Shown here piece by piece: positions 16,969 to 25,580 of a stretch of DNA of 64,000 nt (position 1 is the first letter of the stretch; each line of letters opens with the position of its first letter). A model generated the notes under the pieces. That model searched no databases and was not told where the DNA came from. It saw nothing but the letters and a program-made list of their open reading frames with translations. The translations under genes and the position numbers were made by a program. This DNA is from Streptomyces violascens (GTDB taxonomy: Bacteria > Actinomycetota > Actinomycetes > Streptomycetales > Streptomycetaceae), in contig NZ_BMUA01000001.1 in assembly GCF_014649955.1 (NCBI RefSeq), positions 558,001 to 622,000 of the forward strand, in the 5' to 3' direction.

Positions 16969-18852
16969 ATGAGTATGGAAGCCACCGCGTGGACACAGCT
17001 CCACAACGTCATGACCGCCCAGCAGGACAAGCGGCCCTTCAACCGGGCCACCCTGCGCCGCATCGGCGCCTTCGCCCGCCCGCACCGGCGGCGGATCGCC
17101 CTCTTTCTGGTCCTGAGCGTCGCCACGGCGCTGCTCGCGGTGGCCACGCCCCTGCTCGCCGGGCGGGTCGTGGACGCGATCGTCGGCGGGAAGGAGAGCG
17201 GTACCGTCACCCGGCTCGCGCTGCTCATCGCCGCGATCGCCATCGCCGAGGCGGCGCTCGGCATCGTGAGCCGGTGGCTGTCGTCGACGCTGGGCGAGGG
17301 CCTGATCCTCGATCTGCGCACGGCCGTCTTCGACCATGTGCAGCGGATGCCGGTCGCGTTCTTCACACGGACCCGCACCGGCGCGCTCGTCAGCCGCCTC
17401 AACAACGACGTCATCGGCGCCCAGCGGGCCTTCAGCAACACGCTGTCCGGCGTGGTCAGCAACCTGGTCACCCTGCTGCTCACGCTCGCCGTGATGCTCA
17501 GCATCTCGTGGCAGATCACCCTGCTCGCCCTGGTCCTGCTGCCCGTGTTCGTGCTGCCCGCGCGCCGCATGGGCACCCGGATGGCGCGGCTTCAGCGGGA
17601 GGCCGCCGAGCACAACGCGGCGATGGGCACCCGGATGACCGAGCGGTTCTCGGCCCCCGGCGCGACCCTGATCAAGCTGTTCGGGCGGCCCGCCGACGAG
17701 TCCGCCGAGTTCGCCGCGCGAGCCGGCCGGGTGCGCGACATCGGGGTGCGTACGGCGATGGCGCAGTCCGCGTTCATCACCGCCCTCACCCTCGTGTCGG
17801 CCCTCGCGCTCGCCCTCGTCTACGGGCTCGGCGGCTACTACGCGCTGCGCGGCACCCTCGAAGCGGGCTCGGTCGTCTCCCTCGCCCTGCTTCTGACCAG
17901 GCTGTACGCGCCGCTCACCTCGCTGGCCGGGGCGCGCGTGGAGGTCATGAGCGCGCTGGTCAGCTTCGAGCGGGTCTTCGAGGTGCTCGACCTGAAGCCG
18001 CTCATCGCGGAGAAGCCCGAAGCCCGGGAGGTGCCGCCGGGCCCGGTGTCGGTCGAGTTCCACGACGTGCGGTTCGGCTACCCGTCCGCCGACAAGGTCT
18101 CCCTCGCGTCGCTCGAAGAGGTCTCCAGCCTGGACACCCGGGGCGGCACCGAGGTGCTGCACGGCGTCTCCTTCCGCGCCGAGCCGGGGCAGATGGTGGC
18201 CCTGGTCGGGTCGTCCGGCGCCGGCAAGTCGACGGTCGCCCAGTTGCTGCCCCGGCTGTACGACGCGGACGACGGCACGGTGCGGCTCGGCGGCATCGAC
18301 GTACGGGATCTGACCGCCGATTCGATCCGGGACACCATCGGCATGGTCACCCAGGACGGCCATCTCTTCCACGAGTCGGTCCGCGCCAATCTGCTGCTCG
18401 CCCGCCCGGACGCCGACGAGGAGCACCTGTGGGACGCGCTGCGCCGGGCCCGCCTGGACGGTCTGGTCGCCTCGCTGCCCGACGGCCTCGACACGGTGGT
18501 CGGCGAGCGCGGCTACCGGCTCTCCGGCGGTGAGCGCCAGCGTCTGACGATCGCTCGCCTGCTGCTCGCCCGCCAGCGTGTGGTCATCCTCGACGAGGCC
18601 ACCGCCCACCTCGACAACACGTCCGAGGCCGCGGTGCAGGAGGCGCTCGGCGAGGCGCTGGAGGGCCGCACCGCGGTGGTGATCGCGCACCGGCTCTCCA
18701 CGGTGCGCTCCGCCGATCTGATCCTGGTCGTCGAGGACGGCCGGATCGTGGAGCGCGGCACGCACGACGAACTCCTCGAACTCGGCGGCCGCTACGAGGA
18801 GTTGTACCGCACGCAGTTCGAGCGCCCCGGCGGCGCACCCGCGCTCGGCTGA
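16969..18852 (+). CDS. ABC exporter, fused membrane and ATPase domains
   Basis: 627 aa half-transporter. A six-helix membrane domain (about residues 40-320) precedes an ATPase domain with Walker A GSSGAGKST, signature LSGGERQ and Walker B VVILDEAT, followed by the switch His in IAHRLSTV. It has no N-terminal C39 peptidase domain, so it would not cleave a leader peptide. Placement next to the lanthipeptide genes makes it a candidate exporter or immunity pump, but the MerR-style promoter and the neighbouring TetR gene also fit a general drug-efflux pump. ATG 16969 or 16975 could serve as start on a leaderless mRNA. Confidence 0.93.
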   Translation: MSMEATAWTQLHNVMTAQQDKRPFNRATLRRIGAFARPHRRRIALFLVLSVATALLAVATPLLAGRVVDAIVGGKESGTVTRLALLIAAIAIAEAALGIVSRWLSSTLGEGLILDLRTAVFDHVQRMPVAFFTRTRTGALVSRLNNDVIGAQRAFSNTLSGVVSNLVTLLLTLAVMLSISWQITLLALVLLPVFVLPARRMGTRMARLQREAAEHNAAMGTRMTERFSAPGATLIKLFGRPADESAEFAARAGRVRDIGVRTAMAQSAFITALTLVSALALALVYGLGGYYALRGTLEAGSVVSLALLLTRLYAPLTSLAGARVEVMSALVSFERVFEVLDLKPLIAEKPEAREVPPGPVSVEFHDVRFGYPSADKVSLASLEEVSSLDTRGGTEVLHGVSFRAEPGQMVALVGSSGAGKSTVAQLLPRLYDADDGTVRLGGIDVRDLTADSIRDTIGMVTQDGHLFHESVRANLLLARPDADEEHLWDALRRARLDGLVASLPDGLDTVVGERGYRLSGGERQRLTIARLLLARQRVVILDEATAHLDNTSEAAVQEALGEALEGRTAVVIAHRLSTVRSADLILVVEDGRIVERGTHDELLELGGRYEELYRTQFERPGGAPALG

Positions 18853-18878
18853 CCGGCGGTACGCGTTTGTCGGCGCCG

Positions 18879-19484
18879 TCAGCCCTCGGCGCCGAGGAAC
18901 CGGTCGACATCGGTGACGGCGCCCAGGGCTCCGAGCAGGGCGCCCACCGACATGTCGTGCAGCTCGGTCCGCGAGAACGCCTCGTTGGTCAGCCAGTCCA
19001 CACACAGCGCGCGGACGAACACCAGCCAGCTCATGAGGACGGCGGAGACCGTGTCCCTGGCGGGGCCTTCGAGTCCGGTCGCATCGAGGACGCGCCGGCT
19101 CAGTTCGGCCAGCTCGTCGTTGATGATCGCCTGAATCACCGGGTCGCCCGCGAGCACCCTGTTCGCGGCGAGCACCGTGTGCCTGTTGGCGGCGAAGTAG
19201 TCGAAGTGGACGTCGAGCCCGGCGGAGAGCTGTTCGAGCAGCGACTCCGCGGGGTCGATCGGTGTGCCGTCGAGAAGCCGGTCGGCCGCCTGCCGGTAGA
19301 TGGCGGCGAAGAGGGCGCTCTTGTTGGGGAAGTAGCGGTAGAGCAGCGCCCGGGAGATTCCGGCCTGTTCGGCCACGTCCTCCATCAGCACGTCGTCGTA
19401 GGGCTTCGCCGCGAACAGGCGGGCTCCGACGTCGAGCAACTCCTTGCGGCGCTCGTCGGGGCTCAGCCTGCGGCGCGCGGTCAT
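18879..19484 (-). CDS. TetR-family repressor
   Basis: 201 aa. The N-terminal helix-turn-helix reads AEQAGISRALLYRYFPNKSALF, followed by an all-helical ligand/dimer domain. It is divergent from the DUF4345 gene at 19575. The 90-bp gap contains a perfect 8+8 inverted repeat over that gene's predicted transcription start, so it likely represses both. It converges with the ABC exporter (26-bp gap) but its operator points to the DUF4345 gene. Confidence 0.93.
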   Translation of the reverse strand: MTARRRLSPDERRKELLDVGARLFAAKPYDDVLMEDVAEQAGISRALLYRYFPNKSALFAAIYRQAADRLLDGTPIDPAESLLEQLSAGLDVHFDYFAANRHTVLAANRVLAGDPVIQAIINDELAELSRRVLDATGLEGPARDTVSAVLMSWLVFVRALCVDWLTNEAFSRTELHDMSVGALLGALGAVTDVDRFLGAEG

Positions 19485-19498
19485 GACGCCCAGCTTAC

Positions 19499-19555
19499 TT
19501 GACGCGTGTCTACTAGCGAACCTATCGTCATCTTAGTAGACAAGTGCCTACTAAG
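19499..19555 (+). promoter_or_regulatory. Promoter and TetR operator for the DUF4345 gene
   Basis: TTGACG (19499-19504) and TATCGT (19523-19528) with an 18-bp spacer predict a start near 19535. The inverted repeat CTTAGTAG-N8-CTACTAAG (19532-19555) covers it. An additional half-site GTCTACTA at 19508-19515 lies in the spacer and pairs with TAGTAGAC of the main site. This is a classic repressor arrangement. Confidence 0.75.
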
Positions 19556-19574
19556 ACCGAAGGGGGACCACACC

Positions 19575-20012
19575 ATGGCCAGGCTCCTCAAGTGGCTTTC
19601 GTGGGCGATGGGGATCGCCGATGTGCTGATCGGCGCCGTACACCTCGCCACTGGGATGGACTCGGTGCCCGGCGCGGCGTCACCGGGGCCGACCGTCGAC
19701 AGCCTCATGCGGTTCTTCGGCGCGATCTTCCTCGGGTACGGGCTCGCCTGGATCTGGGTGGCGCGGCAGTCGCCGATCCCGTCGAGGGCCGTGCGTCTGC
19801 TCGCCGGGGTCTTCTTCCTCGGCGGCGCCGGCCGGCTCCTGTCCTGGGCGGCGCTCGGCCGCCCGAACTGGTTCCAGCTGGTCCTGATGGGCATCGAACT
19901 CACCCTGCCCCCGCTCTACTTCTGGCTGTCGGCCGCCGACGAACGGGAGGTGGCGGCTCGCCGCTGGAAGACCGAGGAGTCGTCCCGCACCGCGGCCCGC
20001 TCGACGTCCTAG
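19575..20012 (+). CDS. DUF4345-type four-helix membrane protein
   Basis: 145 aa with four transmembrane segments. It contains the MGIADVLIGAVHLATG start, FFGAIFLGYGLAWIWVAR and LAGVFFLGGAGRLLSW segments that characterise DUF4345. The tail is charged and cytoplasmic. AGGGGGA precedes the ATG at 19575; an earlier in-frame ATG at 19506 lies within the operator/promoter and is unlikely. It is controlled by the divergent TetR gene. Function is unknown; its TetR control suggests response to a small molecule. Confidence 0.82.
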   Translation: MARLLKWLSWAMGIADVLIGAVHLATGMDSVPGAASPGPTVDSLMRFFGAIFLGYGLAWIWVARQSPIPSRAVRLLAGVFFLGGAGRLLSWAALGRPNWFQLVLMGIELTLPPLYFWLSAADEREVAARRWKTEESSRTAARSTS

Positions 20013-20216
20013 CAAGTGGCGCAGGTCGACCGGACGCCTCAAGGGCGGACCGATTTCGCCACATACCGTACGCGTCCGAAAGGTTGGTGATCACGAGGCA
20101 ACGGATCACGCCGGATACCGCTCTAGTTCGGTGCGCACCCCCGAGTCGGTGCGGCTGGACGGTGGCCGCCGGGCGCCGCGTCCAGGACGATCTCGTGCAG
20201 AGAGTGTTCTTGATCC

Positions 20217-21329
20217 ATGGGCCTGACAAGTACCACCGTTCTGGTATTGGCCGTGCTCTGCACGGTGCTCCTGTCCCTCGTCGTCGTGTGGCTGTGGCCC
20301 CGGCTGGCGCGGCAGGGGTGGCGGCCGGTCGTGGCGCGGGTGGGCCTGATGTGCGCGGTTCAGCTGCTGCTCTTCTCCTCCGTGGGTCTCGCGGCCAACA
20401 AGTCGTTCCTCTTCTACGGCTCGTGGGCGGACCTGTTCGGCCGGCAGGACGGTGTGGGAGTCCTGGACGCGAAGGCGGCCGCAAGCCCGGGTGTGAAGGT
20501 CGACGGGAAGCAGAAGGTCGACGTTCCGGGCGCCGGAAAGCCGAGCATCGGCGGCGAGGTGCAGCGGGTCACGGTGCAGGGGGCGAAGTCCCGGATAGTT
20601 ACCCCGGCCTATGTGTATCTGCCGCCGGAGTACTTCCAGAAGGGGTACGAGAAGAAGTCCTTCCCCGTCACCGTGGTGCTGACCGGCTTCCCGGGGACCG
20701 CCGAGAATCTCATCAAGGGGCTGCACTACCCGAAGACAGCGTGGACGCTGTCCAAGGAGAAGAAGACACAGCCGATGATCCTGGTGATGATGCGGCCCAC
20801 CGTCGCCCCGCCGCGCAACACCCAGTGCATCGACATCCCGGGCGGCCCGCAGACGGAGACGTTCTTCGCCGACGACGTGCGCAAGGCGATCTCCGGTACG
20901 TATCGCGTCGGTACGAAGCCGAAGAACTGGGGGTTCATCGGCGACTCGACGGGCGGCTACTGCGCGCTGAAGGTCGCCCTGCAACACCCGGAGGCGTACG
21001 CGGCCGGGGTCGGCCTGTCCGCCGACTACCAGCCGGAGGTGGACTCGGACTCGGGTGACCTCTTCCACGGGAACAAGCACGAGGAGAAGCGGTCCGATCT
21101 CCTGTGGAGCCTCGACCATCTGCCCCAGGGCAACTCGTCGTTCCTGGTCACCACGTCCAAGCGGGGCGAGAGCAACCTCAAGGAGACCCAGAAGTTCATC
21201 GCGAAGGTCAAGCGGCCCGCGCACGTCTCCTCGATCACGCTCGATTCCGGCGGCCACAACTTCAACACCTGGCTCCGGGAGATCCCGCCCTCGCTGGAAT
21301 GGCTGAGCGCCCGCCTCGCCGCCGACTGA
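20217..21329 (+). CDS. Membrane-anchored esterase (alpha/beta hydrolase)
   Basis: 370 aa. Two N-terminal hydrophobic helices (about residues 5-27 and 40-58) anchor an extracytoplasmic hydrolase of the putative-esterase/antigen-85-like family. The nucleophile elbow is GDSTGG, and DSGGHNFNTW near the C-terminus carries the catalytic His. FFADDVRKAI and LTGFPGTAENLIKGL are typical of the group. The ATG at 20217 has no strong RBS. It stands alone and ends at a good hairpin. Confidence 0.88.
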   Translation: MGLTSTTVLVLAVLCTVLLSLVVVWLWPRLARQGWRPVVARVGLMCAVQLLLFSSVGLAANKSFLFYGSWADLFGRQDGVGVLDAKAAASPGVKVDGKQKVDVPGAGKPSIGGEVQRVTVQGAKSRIVTPAYVYLPPEYFQKGYEKKSFPVTVVLTGFPGTAENLIKGLHYPKTAWTLSKEKKTQPMILVMMRPTVAPPRNTQCIDIPGGPQTETFFADDVRKAISGTYRVGTKPKNWGFIGDSTGGYCALKVALQHPEAYAAGVGLSADYQPEVDSDSGDLFHGNKHEEKRSDLLWSLDHLPQGNSSFLVTTSKRGESNLKETQKFIAKVKRPAHVSSITLDSGGHNFNTWLREIPPSLEWLSARLAAD

Positions 21330-21369
21330 GCCGCCCGAGGAACAACCACCTCCTGAGCGGTACGGGTGA

Positions 21370-21408
21370 GCCGGGTGGCAGGTGGCGAGGAACCGCCTGC
21401 CACCCGGC
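21370..21408. terminator. Terminator hairpin after the esterase gene
   Basis: Thirteen-base perfect stem (21370-21382 with 21396-21408), extendable inward through a G-U pair, between two convergent genes. It probably serves both strands. Confidence 0.8.
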
Positions 21409-21427
21409 CCGTACGCGGTGGGGCGGG

Positions 21428-21691
21428 TCAGACCAGGTCGACGTGGTACTGGCCGGCCTTGTAGTCGGCGAACAGCGTGTACTCGACTTCGGTCCTGGCC
21501 TCCGCGTCCTCGCCGAAGTCCTTCTCGACGGGTTCGAGGTCGACGAGGGCGTACTCGCTGTAGCCCTCGAAGTCGCCGGGGCCGTCCGCGACGGCGATGT
21601 GGATGGGGGTCTCGTCGGACAGGCCGGCGAGAGCTTCCCGCAAGCGGCCTGCGGTCCATACCTGCGGGGTGTGGTCATAGGTGTCCGTCAT
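21428..21691 (-). CDS. Small conserved acidic protein (DUF6225-like)
   Basis: 87 aa, cytoplasmic and acidic. It begins MTDTYDHTPQVWTAGRLREA, with TPIHIAVADGPGDFEGY and ADYKAGQYHVDLV later, a pattern I associate with a Streptomyces family annotated DUF6225; that name is from memory and not certain. The start at 21691 is the first Met in the conserved part. No function is known. Confidence 0.72.
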   Translation of the reverse strand: MTDTYDHTPQVWTAGRLREALAGLSDETPIHIAVADGPGDFEGYSEYALVDLEPVEKDFGEDAEARTEVEYTLFADYKAGQYHVDLV

Positions 21692-21786
21692 GGGCGGAGA
21701 GTAGCGGCGCCCCCCGCCTCGCCCCGCGCTCCCTCGCCAGCGAAAACGCAACGGCAATCGCTTGGCCTACTGGGCGGGGGTCCCGG

Positions 21787-22464
21787 TCAGTGGCTGCCCC
21801 GCTTGACGTCGACGCGTTTGATGTTCACCGGCAGCGTGGGGTACCCGTCGCCCGGCCCGTTCTGGTCGTCCTCGCCGCCCGCCGCGATCCTCTGCAGGAC
21901 GTCGAGCCCGGAGGTGACCCGGCCGAACGGCGTGTAGGCGGGCGAGAGCTTGGTGTCCTTCCAGACGAAGAAGAACTGGCTGCCGTTGGTGTTGGGCCCG
22001 GCATTCGCCATCGCCACCGTGCCCGCCGGATAGGTGGCGCCCGTGAGGTTCTCGTCCGGGAAGGAGTACCCGGGGCCGCCGCTGCCCGTGCCGGTCGGGT
22101 CGCCGCATTGCAGCACGTACAGCCGCGCGGTGGTGAGCCGGTGGCAGTGGGAGCCGTTGAAGTACCGCTTCTCGGCGAGGAACCGGAAGGAGTTGGTGGT
22201 GCACGGGGCCTTGTCGGTCAGCGCCTTGAAGGTGATGGCGCCCTGGCTGGTGCGCAGGGTGGCGTTGAAGGGCCGGGCGGCCTTGACCGGGTCGAAGTCC
22301 GGAATCCCCTTGTAGTTGTCGGCGGGGACGGCCGGGGTGTAGGTGCACGCGGCGGCCGGCTGCGCCGGGGCGGCCCGCGTTCCTGTGGCGGCACCGGCCT
22401 GCGTTGCCGTGGCGAGCGGAATCAGAACGACTGCGGCAAGCAACGCGCCTTGTCTGCGGAGCAC
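21787..22464 (-). CDS. Secreted cyclophilin-type peptidyl-prolyl isomerase
   Basis: 225 aa. Signal peptide, then a cyclophilin domain (about residues 70-222) with NSFRFLAEKRYFNGSHCHR, GDPTGTGSGGPGYSFPDE, MANAGPNTNGSQFFF and YTPFGRV. The catalytic region appears as SHCHRLTT rather than the common FHRV, so the catalytic Arg is present in a slightly altered setting. It would assist folding of exported proteins. GTG start at 22464 with GGAAGGAAG upstream. Most Streptomyces cyclophilins are cytoplasmic, so an exported one is less usual. Confidence 0.9.
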   Translation of the reverse strand: MLRRQGALLAAVVLIPLATATQAGAATGTRAAPAQPAAACTYTPAVPADNYKGIPDFDPVKAARPFNATLRTSQGAITFKALTDKAPCTTNSFRFLAEKRYFNGSHCHRLTTARLYVLQCGDPTGTGSGGPGYSFPDENLTGATYPAGTVAMANAGPNTNGSQFFFVWKDTKLSPAYTPFGRVTSGLDVLQRIAAGGEDDQNGPGDGYPTLPVNIKRVDVKRGSH

Positions 22465-22661
22465 TGGAGGGCTTCCTTCCGGAGGGATGAGCGTGACATG
22501 GCCGCATCATCCCTTCCACCTCAGGGGACCACGGGAAACTCCGATTGGCACATCAACTGACTTACACATTACGGAAGTTCTTCGATCCCAGTGGAACGGG
22601 TCGCCACCCTTGACCGCCTTATAGGGAGTAACATCCACAAAAGGAATGAAAGGGGCAAAGC

Positions 22662-23057
22662 GTGTACGTATCTGGAATGCGCAGGATCGTCACCGCAAGC
22701 GCGGTGGCGGCACTCGCCGGATCGGGAATCCTGCTCAGCGCAGGCGGGGCTTCGGCGGCGAATCCGACGCCGCAGCCCGGCGGCGGCTCGGCTCAGCAGG
22801 CGCCCGCCGCCGCACCGGCGGCCCACCACATGAGTAAGGTCGTCGCCAACGGCGGGGTGTGGATCCGCCAGGAAGCGAGCACCAACTCCAAGCGGATCGG
22901 CCTGCTGCCCAAGGGCATGGCCGCCGCGCCGGAGTGCAAGAAGATCGGCCAGAGCGTGGACGGCAACAGGCTCTGGTACAAGCTCGGAGCAGGCAAGCAG
23001 GGCTGGGTCTCGGCACGCTATGTGCAGAACCTCGGCCGCGTGCCGTACTGCAAGTGA
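22662..23057 (+). CDS. Secreted SH3-like (SH3b) domain protein
   Basis: 131 aa. Signal peptide (MRRIVTASAVAALAGSGILL), an Ala/Pro/Gln linker and one bacterial SH3 domain with GVWIRQEASTNSKRIGLLPK and KLGAGKQGWVSARYV. Two Cys near the end (APECKKIG and VPYCK) could form a disulfide. Such domains bind cell wall peptides. The GTG at 22662 has GAAAGGGG six bases upstream and is preferred; ATG 22677 is the alternative and begins the signal peptide proper. A 19-bp hairpin follows. Confidence 0.85.
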   Translation: MYVSGMRRIVTASAVAALAGSGILLSAGGASAANPTPQPGGGSAQQAPAAAPAAHHMSKVVANGGVWIRQEASTNSKRIGLLPKGMAAAPECKKIGQSVDGNRLWYKLGAGKQGWVSARYVQNLGRVPYCK

Positions 23058-23061
23058 GCTG

Positions 23062-23110
23062 AGACGGGGCGCCAACAGCCGTATGACCAGGGGCTGTTGG
23101 CGCCCCGTCT
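23062..23110. terminator. Strong terminator hairpin
   Basis: Perfect 19-bp stem (23062-23080 with 23092-23110) around an 11-base loop, directly after the SH3 protein stop and before the convergent TetR gene. Confidence 0.92.
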
Positions 23111-23134
23111 TTGAGGGCCCGGGACAGGGGGTGG

Positions 23135-23692
23135 CTACCTCAGGAGCCATTCCCTGGTCAGCTCCATGACCTCCGCGCGGCTGCGACCCGCGTGGTCGGC
23201 GGCGATGAAGTGTTCGCCGATGCGCAGCGAGAAGGCGAGCATCGAGCGGGCCTCGACCTCGCCCTCGTCGCAGCAGATGCCACCGAACAGCGAGCGCAGG
23301 TATTCCATCCGGCGGTTGTCGACCCGCCGGAGCCGCCGGGCGACGTCGTCGTCGCGCCGGGCCCAGTCCCGGATGGCGAGCTCGGCCACGACGCCCGTCG
23401 TCGGACCTTGACCCGCCGTTGCAATGGCGAACAGCCGCTCCAGTCTGGCCCTGGCGTCTCCCCCACCGCTCTCGACCCGCTCGATCACCGCTTCGGCCAC
23501 CTCGCGCTCCCAGGTGTCGAGCATCTCGGTGAGCAGCGCGTCCCGGTTCTTGAAGTAGCCGTAGAAGCCGCCCTTGCTGACGCCGAGCGCCTGCGCGAGC
23601 AACTCGATCCTGACCGCCTCCGGGCCGCCGGCCGACAGCGCCCGCAGCCCTTCTTCGATCCACTTCCCACGCGGCGTGCGAGTCGCACCCAT
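23135..23692 (-). CDS. TetR-family repressor
   Basis: 185 aa. The helix-turn-helix reads LAQALGVSKGGFYGYFKNRDALL; the rest is helical with a Cys pair (GICCDEG) that could sense thiol or redox state. The start at 23692 follows from the conserved beginning MGATRTPRGKWIEEGL; the frame extends far upstream but not as a gene. It is divergent from a DUF2867 gene, and the 96-bp gap contains two near-identical palindromes, so it very likely represses both genes. Confidence 0.92.
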   Translation of the reverse strand: MGATRTPRGKWIEEGLRALSAGGPEAVRIELLAQALGVSKGGFYGYFKNRDALLTEMLDTWEREVAEAVIERVESGGGDARARLERLFAIATAGQGPTTGVVAELAIRDWARRDDDVARRLRRVDNRRMEYLRSLFGGICCDEGEVEARSMLAFSLRIGEHFIAADHAGRSRAEVMELTREWLLR

Positions 23693-23722
23693 GCCGTGTC
23701 TCCTCTCACGCCGGCCATCGCC

Positions 23723-23773
23723 TATACGGCACCGTATAACCGGTGCTAGCATTGATATATACGGCATCGTATA
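23723..23773. promoter_or_regulatory. Twin TetR operators
   Basis: TATACGGCACCGTATA at 23723-23738 and TATACGGCATCGTATA at 23758-23773 are 16-bp inverted repeats whose centres are 35 bp apart. One lies near each divergent gene, consistent with separate or cooperative repression of both promoters. The AT-rich TATA cores stand out from the background. Confidence 0.9.
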
Positions 23774-23788
23774 GACAGGGGTCCGTTC

Positions 23789-24385
23789 ATGAAACTCCCC
23801 GCAACGGCGCACACGTCCCGCCCTTGGCGGATCCACGAGATCGCGGCCGACTTCACACTTGAGGACGTGTGGGCACTGCCCACGCCCGGCGGCCCGGACG
23901 AACTCGACCGCCTGGTACGCCAGTTCACGAGCGGCAACGACGCGAGCGCCTCCTCCCCCGTTCAGCGCTTCCTCTTCGCGGCCCGCTGGAAGCTGGGCAA
24001 GCTGTTCGGCTGGGACAAGCCCGACGAAGGCGTGGGCACCCGGGTACGCACGCTGCGCGACCGGCTTCCGGCAGACCTCCGCGAGGGGCCGCAGGGACCC
24101 GCGTTCCGGTCGCGTCCGTTCACTTCCGTCTACCAGACGCACGACGAGTGGGCGGCAGAGATGGCCAACAAGACGGTGCAGGCGGTGCTGCACATCGGCT
24201 GGGTCCCGGACGGATCCGGCGGCTACCACGGCCAGATGGCCGTCCTGGTGAAGCCGAACGGACTCTTCGGCACCCTGTACATGGCAGCCATCAAGCCCTT
24301 CCGGTACGTCGGGGTGTACCCGGCGCTGATCCGGTCGATCGGCGCCCAGTGGGAAGCCGACTCCCCTGACGGCACGACCAGTTGA
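23789..24385 (+). CDS. DUF2867 family protein
   Basis: 198 aa, soluble. HTSRPWRIHEIAADFTLEDVW, FTSVYQTHDEWAAEMANKTV and QMAVLVKPNGLFGTLYMAAI match the DUF2867 pattern, a START-like fold family thought to bind small hydrophobic ligands. Under control of the divergent TetR through the twin operators. ATG at 23789, RBS weak. Function unknown; the TetR/DUF2867 pairing suggests response to a lipid-like or toxic small molecule. Confidence 0.85.
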   Translation: MKLPATAHTSRPWRIHEIAADFTLEDVWALPTPGGPDELDRLVRQFTSGNDASASSPVQRFLFAARWKLGKLFGWDKPDEGVGTRVRTLRDRLPADLREGPQGPAFRSRPFTSVYQTHDEWAAEMANKTVQAVLHIGWVPDGSGGYHGQMAVLVKPNGLFGTLYMAAIKPFRYVGVYPALIRSIGAQWEADSPDGTTS

Positions 24386-24881
24386 CGACCTGAGTGGTCG
24401 ATGCCCCGGTCAGCTCGGGCGGTTGGCGGTGACGAGCCAGGCACCGGTGCGCAGGCGTACCGCTCCGTCGCTCTCACGGGAGCTCAGGATGTCCGTCGGC
24501 TTCTGCCGGGCGTGCTCCTGGGACGCCATGCGGCCACGGGGCGCAGCGCGCGGCCAGACAGGACGGCGTGTGGAGGTCTTCAGCGGCGGCCGGCGCGAAG
24601 CCGTGCACGACGACGGGCAGCCCCCCGTGGTCGTGCGCGGCGTCCGCGAGCGCCTCGTCCGGCTCCCCGGTGCCCGGCGTACTGGACGCTCTGCGTGGGC
24701 AGTTGAGCGCGCTGGACGAGCGGTCGGCCCGGATCGCCCCGGCGCGAGAGACCCTGGTGCGGACCATCGCCGCCGCGGAATCGGCCCTGGCCCCGGTGCA
24801 TCCCGCACCGGGCCCCGTGCGGGAGCGGGCCCGGGAGTCGGCGTAGGGCCCGTTGTCAGACCCCGTCTCTACGGTGGAGCC
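24386..24881. other. Gene-poor stretch with possible decayed genes
   Basis: About 500 bp between the DUF2867 gene and the hydrolase gene. Open frames on both strands are shadow-like. Apart from a short segment resembling the C-terminus of a MerR regulator (listed separately), the reverse strand near 24410-24700 yields fragments such as HDHGGLPVVVHGF that could be a remnant of another gene, which I cannot identify. Confidence 0.5.
24662..24846 (+). pseudogene. Possible MerR-family regulator remnant
   Basis: The frame encodes VLDALRGQLSALDERSARIA followed by PARETLVRTIAAAE, which resembles the long dimerisation helix at the C-terminus of MerR regulators. The preceding sequence in this frame (Ser/Pro/Ala-rich) has no MerR helix-turn-helix, so the gene would be 5'-truncated. 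Evidence is limited to this helix. Confidence 0.3.
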
Positions 24882-25580
24882 ATGACGAATTTCGTGTTGG
24901 TCGCGGGAGCTTGGCTCGGGTCGTGGGCGTGGGAGGACGTGGTGCCGCCGCTGCGTGCGGGCGGCCACGGCGTCCACCCGTTGACGCTGTCCGGCCTCGC
25001 CGAGAAGCAGGGCGTGCCGGCCGGGCAGCAGACCCATGTCCAGGACATCGTCGGCGAGGTGGAGCGCCTCGGTCTGCGCGATGTCGTGCTGGTCGGGCAC
25101 AGCTATTCGGGCATTCCGGTCGGCCAGGCCGCCGAGCGCATAGGGAACCGCTTGGCGCGGGTCGTCTTCGTCGACTCCAATGTCCCGGCCGATGGCAGCT
25201 CGTTCGTGTCCGGCGGGCTGGACTGGCAGGCCGCGGTGGAGGCATCCATAGCCGAGAACGGCGGCTTCTGGGCGCCGCTCACCGCGCCGGACTTCGAGGG
25301 CCAGGGACTGAGCGCGGAGCAGATCGCCCGGATCGTCGACGGCTCGACGCCGCACCCGGGGGCCACGCTGACCGAACCCGCCGTGCTGGCCCGCCCGCTC
25401 GGCGAACTCCCGGCGACCTACATCAAGTGTCTGCTCGACGGAGCGAAGCCCAGCGACGACGTGGCCTCGCTGCTGGCCGGCGGCTATTGGCGGTTGGCCG
25501 AAATGGACACCGGCCACTGGCCCATGTTCTCCCGGCCGACGGAGCTGGCACGGATACTCCTGGACGAAGCGGCGAGGTGA
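24882..25580 (+). CDS. Alpha/beta hydrolase (esterase/EstC-like)
   Basis: 232 aa cytoplasmic hydrolase starting MTNFVLVAGAWLGSWAWEDV, with the oxyanion-side GAW motif, nucleophile elbow GHSYSG, acidic residue region near CLLDGAKPSDD and C-terminal catalytic His in DTGHWPMFSRP. This is the group of plant-esterase-like hydrolases acting on small esters or lactones. GGTGGAG precedes the ATG. A similar hydrolase is encoded at 36707-37423 in this window. Substrate unknown. Confidence 0.9.
   Translation: MTNFVLVAGAWLGSWAWEDVVPPLRAGGHGVHPLTLSGLAEKQGVPAGQQTHVQDIVGEVERLGLRDVVLVGHSYSGIPVGQAAERIGNRLARVVFVDSNVPADGSSFVSGGLDWQAAVEASIAENGGFWAPLTAPDFEGQGLSAEQIARIVDGSTPHPGATLTEPAVLARPLGELPATYIKCLLDGAKPSDDVASLLAGGYWRLAEMDTGHWPMFSRPTELARILLDEAAR

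Noticed and set aside
24410..24808. Minus-strand open frame as a real gene
   Set aside because: Arg/Ser/Pro-rich composition, no RBS and no recognisable domain; at best a remnant.
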